Of a DNA stretch of 64,000 bases, positions 33,241 to 39,811 are shown in pieces. The stretch spans positions 8,432,001-8,496,000 of the forward strand of contig NZ_RDTE01000003.1 in NCBI RefSeq assembly GCF_004125265.1, written 5' to 3'. Origin of the DNA: Streptomyces lydicus (GTDB lineage Bacteria; Actinomycetota; Actinomycetes; Streptomycetales; Streptomycetaceae). A model generated the notes under the pieces. That model saw only the letters and a program-made list of their open reading frames with translations, was not told the origin of the DNA and did not search any database. The translations under genes and the position numbers were made by a program. Positions within the stretch are counted from its first letter, which is position 1. The number at the start of each line of letters is the position of its first letter.

Positions 33241-34113
33241 TCAGGCGCCGGGGCCGTCGGGGTGACCGGGGCCGGTGACCAGCCGGTTGCGGAGCGCGCC
33301 GATACCGTCGATCCAGCTGTGCAGTTCCTCGCCGGGAGCGAGGAAGCGGCGCGGAGTGCGGGCGCCCCCGACCCCGGCCGGGGTGCCGGTGAAGACCAGG
33401 TCGCCGGGCAGCAGCGGGCAGACGGCGGAGAGCCACGCGATCTGCTCCGCGACCGGGAAGACCATCCGGCCGGTGCGCGACTCCTGCATCGTCTCGCCGT
33501 CGACGGCACAGCCGAGTGCCAGGTCATCGGGGTCGGCGAACTCATCGGGCGTGACCATGACCGGTCCGGTCGGACTGAACCCCGGGAACGACTTGCCGAG
33601 CGCGAACTGCGGTGCCGGTCCCTGGAGTTGGATACGGCGTTCCGAGAGATCCTGCCCCACGGTGAGACCGGCGACGTGCTTCCAGGCGTCCTCAGCACGC
33701 ACCCGATGGGCGCGAAGGCCGATGACCGCGACCAGCTCGACCTCCCAGTCCACCATCCCGCTGGGCAGCTCCACCGTGTCGTACGGGCCGGCCAGCGAGG
33801 TCGGGTACTTGGTGAAGACGGCCGGCCGGCCGGGAGTGTCGAGGGCGGACTCCTCGATGTGGTCGGCGTAGTTCAGGGCGACCGCGAACACCTGGCGCGG
33901 GCGGGGGACGGGGGCGCCGAGCCGGTGGTCCTCCAGCGGCATCCGCTCGGCCTCCCGCGCGGCGGGCGTCCGTGCCCAGGCGGTGAACTCCTGCCAGTGC
34001 TCGAAGACGGCCTGCGGGTCGGACGGGAAGCGACCGGCACTGGCCTTCTCGACATCGACCGCCCCGTCCTCGTGAACGAGTACCAGACGATTGCCGAGCT
34101 GTGCTGTGCGCAT
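33241..34113 (-). CDS. Fumarylacetoacetate hydrolase family protein
   Basis: A 290-residue FAH-fold enzyme. The metal-binding core is visible in VFAVALNYADHIEES, FTKYPTSLAGPYDTVELP and WEVELVAVIG (the E-x-E pair), ending with GDLVFTGTPAGVG. Family members hydrate or hydrolyse carbon-carbon bonds in 2-oxo acids from aromatic ring cleavage. In this operon it would act on the extradiol cleavage product. ATG 34111-34113 has GGAGGTGG about 7 bases upstream. First gene of the minus-strand aromatic operon; promoter in the shared divergent region with an MFS exporter. Confidence 0.9.
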   Translation of the reverse strand: MRTAQLGNRLVLVHEDGAVDVEKASAGRFPSDPQAVFEHWQEFTAWARTPAAREAERMPLEDHRLGAPVPRPRQVFAVALNYADHIEESALDTPGRPAVFTKYPTSLAGPYDTVELPSGMVDWEVELVAVIGLRAHRVRAEDAWKHVAGLTVGQDLSERRIQLQGPAPQFALGKSFPGFSPTGPVMVTPDEFADPDDLALGCAVDGETMQESRTGRMVFPVAEQIAWLSAVCPLLPGDLVFTGTPAGVGGARTPRRFLAPGEELHSWIDGIGALRNRLVTGPGHPDGPGA

Positions 34114-34479
34114 GGCGCACCACCTCCAGGAAGGAAGGGGGAAAGGGGGACGGGGCAAGAGGGGACAAAGGGGAAGCCGGGTGACCGAAGCCACCCACGT
34201 CCTCAGCCAACCGCGGCACCCACCCGCCCGCCTCGGCCTGTGAGCCCAAAGAGCGGGTCCGTGTTTGCGCTCGGTGGCCTCGTCACGGCGGTGCCGGTGG
34301 GGTGGGAGAAAATTCGGGTGAGATCGGTGCGAAGATGCGAAACACTCGCGCCGGCCGATGAGTCTTACCGGGCATGCCGGTCTCTTCCTACAATCACACC
34401 CACCCAGCACGCCTACGTTCGTACCGACAGCCCCTGGCTGCGAGGCGACTGTGCTCAGGAACCCCAGCGAGGAGCTGCC
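34114..34479. promoter_or_regulatory. Divergent promoter region with a purine tract and inverted repeat
   Basis: This 366-base region separates the aromatic operon (minus) from an MFS exporter (plus) and holds no gene. A long purine-rich tract spans about 34128-34186. A perfect inverted repeat ACCGG-GCATG-CCGGT lies at 34367-34381, about 100 bases before the exporter, and is a possible operator for a regulator of both units. Confidence 0.5.
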
Positions 34480-35949
34480 ATGACAGCTGCGATCCAAGAA
34501 CGACCTGCCGTACAGGCGCGCCGCATACCGACCGTGGTGCGGCTGCTGGTGCTGGCCACCTTCGTGGTGATCCTCAACGAGACGATCCTGATCAACGCCA
34601 TCCCGCGGTTGATGGAGTCGTTGCACATCACCCAGCAGTCGGCACAGTGGGTGTCCACGGCGTTCATGCTCACCATGGCCGCCGTGATTCCGGTCACCGG
34701 CTGGTTCCTGCAGCGGGTCACCACCCGCCGGGCCTACGCCATCGCGATGGGAGTGTTCCTGGCGGGTACCGCCCTGTCCGCCGTCGCGCCCACCTTCGAG
34801 GTGCTGCTGCTGGGACGCGTCGTGCAGGCCGCAGGTACGGCCGTGATGATGCCCCTGCTGATGACCACGTTGATGATCGTGGTGCCCGAGCAGGACCGCG
34901 GCCGGGTGATGGGCAACGTCACCCTGGCGATCTCGGTGGCGCCCGCGCTCGGACCTGCCGTGTCCGGGCTGATCCTGCAGGCCGGCTCCTGGCGGATGCT
35001 GTTCGTGGTCGTCCTGCCGATCGCGGCCGCGGTGACCCTGCTCGGGCTGCGCAAGGTGGACAACATCAGCGAGCCGCAGGTGAGCGCCATCGACTGGCTC
35101 AGTGTCTCGGTGGCGGCGCTCGGCTTCGGCGGCCTGGTGTACGGCCTGAGCCTCCTCGGTGAAACGGGCAGCAGGTTCGGGCTCGGCATCGGCATCGTCA
35201 TCGCCGGGCTCGCGGCCATCGTGGTTTTCGTGATCCGCCAGCTCAAGCTGCAACGCACCGGCACGCCCCTGATGGACCTGCGAACCCTCGGGCACCGCAC
35301 CTATGGCCTCTCCCTGGCCCTCATCTCCGTCGGCTTCCTGGCGATGCTCGGGTCGATGATCCTTCTGCCGCTGTACCTGCAGAACGTCCGGGGGCTCAGC
35401 CCGCTGGAGACCGGTTTGCTGGTCATGCCGGGCGGTCTGGCCATGGGACTGCTCGGACCGACCGTGGGAAAGCTGTTCGACCGCTTCGGCAGCCGGCCGC
35501 TGGTGCTGCCCGGCTCGATCGGGATGGTGCTCGCCCTCTGCGGTTTCACCCAGGTCTCGATGACGATGCCGTACTGGCAGGTGCTCGCACTGCACGCGCT
35601 GCTGATGGTGAGCCTGGCGGCGACGTTCACCCCCGTCTTCACGCTCGGTATGGGCGCGCTTCCCCCGCACCTGTACTCCCACGGCAGCTCGATGCTCGGC
35701 ACGTTGCAGCAGGTCGCCGCCGCGTTCGGGACCGCACTCGTGGTGACTGTGATGTCCGCGCGTACCAGTTCCCTGGTCGCCGACGGCGTCGCCGCCGCGC
35801 CCGCAGAGCTGAGCGGGATGAAGCTGGCCTTCGGCGTCGCCGCCGCTCTCAGCGTGGTGACGATCGTCATCGCCGCGAAACTGCCGCGCCGGATCGCTGC
35901 CGCCGGCGCCCAGGACGGCAACACCGCGGACCAGCCCGCCGGATCATGA
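34480..35949 (+). CDS. MFS exporter, DHA2/EmrB-like
   Basis: A 489-residue membrane protein with about 14 predicted helices. Helix 1 has the NETILINAIPRLM variant of the DHA2 motif, and motif C-like segments appear in ISVAPALGPAVSGLI and the QVAAAFGTALVV end. It should export drugs or aromatic compounds by proton exchange. ATG 34480 follows GGAG about 7 bases upstream. It diverges from the aromatic-cleavage operon, so it may export a toxic substrate or intermediate of that route; the evidence is position only. Composition is that of the host. A strong terminator lies 180 bases downstream. Confidence 0.88.
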   Translation: MTAAIQERPAVQARRIPTVVRLLVLATFVVILNETILINAIPRLMESLHITQQSAQWVSTAFMLTMAAVIPVTGWFLQRVTTRRAYAIAMGVFLAGTALSAVAPTFEVLLLGRVVQAAGTAVMMPLLMTTLMIVVPEQDRGRVMGNVTLAISVAPALGPAVSGLILQAGSWRMLFVVVLPIAAAVTLLGLRKVDNISEPQVSAIDWLSVSVAALGFGGLVYGLSLLGETGSRFGLGIGIVIAGLAAIVVFVIRQLKLQRTGTPLMDLRTLGHRTYGLSLALISVGFLAMLGSMILLPLYLQNVRGLSPLETGLLVMPGGLAMGLLGPTVGKLFDRFGSRPLVLPGSIGMVLALCGFTQVSMTMPYWQVLALHALLMVSLAATFTPVFTLGMGALPPHLYSHGSSMLGTLQQVAAAFGTALVVTVMSARTSSLVADGVAAAPAELSGMKLAFGVAAALSVVTIVIAAKLPRRIAAAGAQDGNTADQPAGS

Positions 35950-36130
35950 GGACCGGGCGGACCTGGCGGAGCGAACCGCTGCGCATCACGTCAAGAGCAA
36001 ACCCCTCTGCCTGCGCCGGCCACCCGCCGCAACACACGGCGGCTTCCAGGAGCTCGGGCGCTTCACAGCTCGGCTGAGAAGGCGCGCTCTTCCCGCCGAC
36101 GCGATCGTCAGCCGTTGCCGCCAAGACCCC

Positions 36131-36164
36131 AGAGGCCCCTCGGGAACAATCCCGAGGGGCCTCT
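36131..36164. terminator. Strong intrinsic hairpin after the exporter gene
   Basis: A perfect 15-bp stem (AGAGGCCCCTCGGGA at 36131-36145; complement at 36150-36164) with loop ACAA, followed by T-rich TTCGGACTTTCG. It is the best terminator in this part of the window and closes the exporter transcript. Apart from it, the 323 bases 35950-36272 contain no gene I can support. Confidence 0.85.
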
Positions 36165-36272
36165 TCGGACTTTCGTCGCGTAACACTCCATATCTCCGGC
36201 TCGACTTCGGCGACGTACTCAGCAAAGGGCTGTCCCGTGAAGCATCTGGTAGGTGCCTGACATGATCGATAT

Positions 36273-36941
36273 GTGACCAGTGAATCTGCGCAGTCAGGCC
36301 GTTCGAGGTACGTGCTGTTCGATGTCGACGGCACGTTGGTGGACGCGGTGAGCAACCAGCGCCAGGTGTGGCGAGCGTGGGCGAAGCGATACGGGCTGGA
36401 TGCGGACGAGGTGTACCAAGTGGCCCTGCGGACGCGGCCGATGGAGACGTTCGCCGCGGTCTCGGGGAACCTCGATCCACATGAGTGCCTGGCCGCGCTG
36501 CACGAGTTGGAGGACGAGGACGTGCGGTCCGGTGTCTATGCGGCCTTCGACGGCGCGTCGGAGCTGCTGCGCAGTCTGCCGACGGAGTCCTGGGCGCTGG
36601 TGACCTCGAACTACGAGCACCGGGTGCGCGGCCGTTTCCTGAGGACGGGCCTGCCGGTGCCGGGCGTGATCGTGGACGCGGCCACTGTCGAGGAGGGCAA
36701 GCCCTCTCCCGTTCCGTATCTGCGGGCCGCCGCACGGCTGGATGCCGAGCCGGAAGACTGCCTGGTCATCGAGGACGCACCGTCCGGAGTGCAGTCCGGG
36801 CTGCGGGCCGGGATGACGGTGTGGGGCGTGAACGCCGCGGTTGCGGTGGACGGCGTACACCGCCACTTCGACAGCCTGCGTGAGGCGGTCCCGCACATCC
36901 TGGCCTTCGTGTCCGGACCGCATGGGTATGCCACGGCCTGA
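36273..36941 (+). CDS. HAD-superfamily sugar-phosphatase-like hydrolase
   Basis: A 222-residue HAD hydrolase. Motif I is VLFDVDGTLVDAV (two aspartates), motif II is ALVTSNYEHR, and motifs III/IV are EGKPSPVPYL and CLVIEDAPSGVQSG. The helical cap lies between motifs I and II (about 25-85). It belongs to the beta-phosphoglucomutase/sugar-phosphatase group and likely dephosphorylates a small sugar phosphate in the cytoplasm. GTG 36273 was chosen because it opens the conserved frame; no Shine-Dalgarno is visible, and a CATGAT box ends 7 bases before the codon, so a leaderless message is possible. Confidence 0.88.
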   Translation: MTSESAQSGRSRYVLFDVDGTLVDAVSNQRQVWRAWAKRYGLDADEVYQVALRTRPMETFAAVSGNLDPHECLAALHELEDEDVRSGVYAAFDGASELLRSLPTESWALVTSNYEHRVRGRFLRTGLPVPGVIVDAATVEEGKPSPVPYLRAAARLDAEPEDCLVIEDAPSGVQSGLRAGMTVWGVNAAVAVDGVHRHFDSLREAVPHILAFVSGPHGYATA

Positions 36942-37030
36942 GCCTGTCCGCCGGCATCGGGCATCACTGGGATGATCTTCGTGTGGCGGTGTCCAGCGGT
37001 CAGGCCCAGGCGCTGGGGTGCGTAGCCCCA

Positions 37031-37486
37031 TCACTGCTCTTGGCCGTGCCCCATCTCGTTGAGGATTTCACGGACGAAACCAGAGTCGAAATTCTCTCCG
37101 TGGGTCATCTCGATGGCCCACGGAACGGCCAGCCGCATCCAATAGGGTCGACCAGAATTCCATGCCGATTCGACCGTCAACTCCATTAATTTTTCAGGAG
37201 TTGCTACGCCGCCTTTCTTGAACGCACACCATTCATGGGAAAACTCCTCAAGGTACTTTGAGAGGGGCTGCTCCAGGAACGGCCACATGGGAACGAACCC
37301 GGAATCTTCCAGGGCTGCCCGACCCTCCAGTTCAACTCCTACCCCGATCCTGCCATCGGGCATGATTCCGATCCATGCTCCATCGCTGCGGTAGAGCACA
37401 GGAAGCCATTTTTTCATTTCATCCCCAAGGTCTGCAGTCGTAGTCAACGCCATATCTTTCACGAAGTTCCTGAACCGCTCGCGCAT
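37031..37486 (-). CDS. Hypothetical protein of lower GC content
   Basis: A 151-residue acidic protein (MRERFRNFVKDMALTTTADL at the start), rich in Trp, Phe and Glu (WAIEMTHGENFDSGF at the end). I do not recognise the family. Its DNA is visibly less GC-rich than neighbours and uses more A/T-ending codons, and it lies next to IS-end fragments, so it was probably acquired. Size, acidity and Trp content resemble immunity proteins, which is only suggestive. ATG 37484-37486 with AGGGGG directly upstream was chosen. It converges with the HAD gene. Confidence 0.65.
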   Translation of the reverse strand: MRERFRNFVKDMALTTTADLGDEMKKWLPVLYRSDGAWIGIMPDGRIGVGVELEGRAALEDSGFVPMWPFLEQPLSKYLEEFSHEWCAFKKGGVATPEKLMELTVESAWNSGRPYWMRLAVPWAIEMTHGENFDSGFVREILNEMGHGQEQ

Positions 37487-37570
37487 CCCCCTGCCCTGGC
37501 AGACCCTCCTCTCCTTCCTCAAGGCTCAACTCCACACCGGTGGGCGCCAAAAGTCACCCGGCCGCGCAGT

Positions 37571-37607
37571 ACTAGTACTACAGCCGGTGGTGTAGCGGTG
37601 AGTGAGC
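37571..37607. repeat. IS-end-like sequence, copy 1
   Basis: These 37 bases match 38169-38205 at 29 of 37 positions in the same orientation, including ACTAGT at the left end and CGGTGAGTGAGC at the right. Copy 2 covers the stop codon and outer end of a transposase remnant, so copy 1 is probably a solo end of a related element. The outer AGTACTAGTACT is itself palindromic. Confidence 0.55.
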
Positions 37608-37714
37608 AGCAACCTCTCGGCGGGGTCGACTGGTACGCCCTTGACCTCAAGTCCAGTTGAGTTTCTACGGTCGATTCTCGTCGAACCGACTCGGACAACG
37701 ACAGGGATCCCGGC

Positions 37715-38173
37715 ATGGAGTATTCACACAGCGACACCGACCTGATCAAGCAGCCCATCGGTTACTGGAGTTGGGCGGCCTACAAGGCCGTCATCGCCCG
37801 CACCGGGGCCGCCCTCGCCAGGATCGGTACCACCCAACCGCAGTGGTGGGCCCTCGCGCAGGTGGCAAGCGCCGACACCGTCAAGACCCGTGACGAGGTG
37901 TCCCGCCTCCTTCGGAACTACCTCGACACCGGCCCGGAAACCATGGAGTCAGAGATCGACACGATCATCACCCAGGGCTGGATCACCGAGGATGCCAAGG
38001 GACGTCTGCGCATCACGGCTGAGGGCAGGGCGTTCTACGACAAGGCCGCGGCCCTTCAGGACGAGCTCTGGACGGAACGGCACGCGGGGGTCTCCGACGA
38101 GGAGTACCGGACCACCCTCAAGGTGCTGCAGCGGTTCATCCACAATACGGGCGGGCGAGCTTGGCATCACTAG
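37715..38173 (+). CDS. MarR-like winged-helix regulator
   Basis: A 152-residue MarR-type protein. Helix and recognition segments include QPQWWALAQVASADTV, then RDEVSRLLRNYLDTGPETMESEIDTII and the wing GWITEDAKGRLRITAEGRAFYDKA. It should be a dimeric DNA-binding regulator sensing a small molecule. ATG 37715 opens the conserved frame. It is the intact gene between two IS-end-like copies and may have travelled with them. No clear target gene is adjacent; the operator may be the ACTAGT-containing copy 1 upstream. Confidence 0.82.
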   Translation: MEYSHSDTDLIKQPIGYWSWAAYKAVIARTGAALARIGTTQPQWWALAQVASADTVKTRDEVSRLLRNYLDTGPETMESEIDTIITQGWITEDAKGRLRITAEGRAFYDKAAALQDELWTERHAGVSDEEYRTTLKVLQRFIHNTGGRAWHH

Positions 38174-38205
38174 TGTTACGGCCAGTGGCTTCACGGTGAG
38201 TGAGC
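38169..38205. repeat. IS-end-like sequence, copy 2
   Basis: The 37-base partner of copy 1. It overlaps the last bases of the MarR-like gene and runs over the stop codon (TCA 38191-38193 on this strand) of the transposase remnant, so it marks the outer end of the decayed element. Confidence 0.55.
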
Positions 38206-38389
38206 GCGTGCGGCTCGGGCACGGTAGTGGCTGGTTCGGGCCCGGTCCTGGTGGCGGGTGCGCCAGCGGTGCCAGTGCATGGCCAGCCAGGTCTGTGCGG
38301 CGCGGACGGGGGCGAGGGCGATCCGGTCGTACAAGCGGCGGATCTCGTTCACGGCCGGTGGTCGGGTGTCAGCGGCTGACGGGTTTTTA
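38191..38389 (-). pseudogene. Transposase C-terminal remnant
   Basis: Read on the minus strand, about 66 codons end with NEIRRLYDRIALAPVRAAQT, then HWHRWRTRHQDRARTSHYRA and a stop at 38191-38193. The basic WRTRHQ-RAR-HY tail is typical of C-termini of DDE transposases in Streptomyces. The frame loses similarity beyond about 38390, where a different gene tail begins on the other strand, so the element is truncated. The exact IS family is not identified. Confidence 0.55.
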
Positions 38390-38390
38390 G

Positions 38391-38582
38391 CCGGCTCCGG
38401 ACGGTGACCAGGCGCTCCGTTACGACACCTCGGTTCGGCTCAAGGACGGGCGCGGCGCCGGCCGCCATGTGCTGTGGCCGGCGGGCTGGAAGGTCTGTTC
38501 CCAGGATCCGGCGGCGGGCACGGCCCTGCGGGGCCGGCGGGTCACGCTCACCGTGGTCAAGCGCACGGAGTCGTGCCGGTAG
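38391..38582 (+). pseudogene. PASTA-like protein tail, 5' truncated
   Basis: After an in-frame stop at 38388-38390, 63 codons read to TAG 38580-38582. The segment RGAGRHVLWPAGWKVCSQ, then DPAAGTALRGRRVTLTVVKR, resembles the end of PASTA-type Streptomyces extracellular proteins (W-K-V-C-S-Q then P-x-x-G). The first half and any signal peptide are missing; the break coincides with the transposase remnant. It is therefore a gene fragment left by the insertion or a later deletion. Confidence 0.5.
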
Positions 38583-38610
38583 GCGGACGGCGCGAGCCCC
38601 GCACGCCGTA

Positions 38611-39759
38611 TCAGGTGCGGGGGATATGCCCCTTGCTGCGCATGGCGGTGCGGACGCGGTCCTCGGCCAGGCGGCGGCCTGCGGTGTGCGGGGTGATGTG
38701 CTGCAGCCGGGCTTCGTCGAGGACGGTCAGGGAGTTGGCGCGCAGCCGCGAGGAGACCGTCTCGACGATGGTGGAGGTGTCGGGCCGGAACCCTGAGTAG
38801 CGGGCGTCCATCGCGAAGGCGGCCGCGACGACGCCGCCGGCGTTCGCGACGAAGTCGGGGAGCACGGTGATGCCGCGCTCCGCGAGGATGCTCCGGGCTT
38901 CGGCGGAGGTGGGCAGATTGGCGCCCTCCACCACGAGCTTCGCCTTGATGTCGCGCGCGGTGCTGCGGTCGATGACGTCCTGCAGGGCGGCGGGCACCAA
39001 GACGTCGCAGTCCACGGTGAGTTCACGGCCGGGAGCGAGCACGGTGCCGGCGGAGTGGCGGGTGACGAAGTGGTCGCCGTGCTCGTCGCGCGCCGCCAGC
39101 AGCGCGTCCACGTCGAGACCGCTGGGATCGTGCAGCGCCCCGTGGGCGGTGGACACCGCCACGACGGTGGCACCGAGGGCGGCGAAACGACGGGCGGCCG
39201 CGCTGCCGACCGCACCGAAGCCCTGCAGGGCCACCCGGGAGCCGGCCAGCGCCAGCCCCTGGTGCCCTGCCGCGGCGTCGGCCGCCTCGGCAACGCCGTA
39301 GCCGGTGACTCCGAGCTTGTCGTAGGCCACGCCACCGAGGTGTGCGGGGGTGCCTACGGCGGCGCCGCGGTCGCCCAGTTCGTCCTGGATGATGGCGGCG
39401 TCGTCCTCGGTCAGGCCCATGTCGAGTCCCATCACATACTCACGGGGCACCTCGTTGGACAGTGCGCGGGCGAAGGCACGCAGCACCGCTTCCTTGTCGC
39501 GGGACGCCGGATCGGCGACGATGCCGGCCTTGGCGCCGCCGTAGAAGAGGTCGACGGCGGCCCACTTCCAGGTCATGACGCGAGCCAGCCGGGACACCTC
39601 GTCGACGGTGACGCCGGGGCTCATCCGGGTGCCGCCTTTGCCGATGCCGCGAGCGGTGTTGTCGATCACCAGGACGCCCTTCATACCGGTGCGCCGGTGC
39701 GAGACGACGACGATCTTCTCGGGGCCCCACTCGTCGACGAGGGAGAGTGCATCAGTCAC
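38611..39759 (-). CDS. Glu/Leu/Phe/Val-type amino-acid dehydrogenase
   Basis: A 382-residue NAD(P)-dependent dehydrogenase. The substrate domain shows GIGKGGTRMSPGVT and MTWKWAAVDLFYGGAKAGIV (lysines of the active site), the catalytic aspartate region reads YVMGLDMGLTEDDAA, and the Rossmann fold begins at SRVALQGFGAVGSAAARR. Length lies between leucine and glutamate dehydrogenases. It oxidatively deaminates an amino acid or works in reverse; the substrate is open. It is the second gene of an operon with the YdiJ-like enzyme (52-base gap), so 2-aminoadipate to 2-oxoadipate, or glutamate turnover with 2-oxoglutarate, are the two natural guesses. GTG 39757-39759 follows AAGGAAC. Confidence 0.87.
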   Translation of the reverse strand: MTDALSLVDEWGPEKIVVVSHRRTGMKGVLVIDNTARGIGKGGTRMSPGVTVDEVSRLARVMTWKWAAVDLFYGGAKAGIVADPASRDKEAVLRAFARALSNEVPREYVMGLDMGLTEDDAAIIQDELGDRGAAVGTPAHLGGVAYDKLGVTGYGVAEAADAAAGHQGLALAGSRVALQGFGAVGSAAARRFAALGATVVAVSTAHGALHDPSGLDVDALLAARDEHGDHFVTRHSAGTVLAPGRELTVDCDVLVPAALQDVIDRSTARDIKAKLVVEGANLPTSAEARSILAERGITVLPDFVANAGGVVAAAFAMDARYSGFRPDTSTIVETVSSRLRANSLTVLDEARLQHITPHTAGRRLAEDRVRTAMRSKGHIPRT

Positions 39760-39811
39760 AGTGTGTTCCTTGTCGGTAGGGAGGGAGAGCGAGGAGGCGG
39801 GGGAGTGCGGG

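Noticed and set aside
37571..38205. Intact composite transposon around the MarR gene
   Set aside because: No complete transposase or matching inverted termini are present; only decayed end fragments remain.
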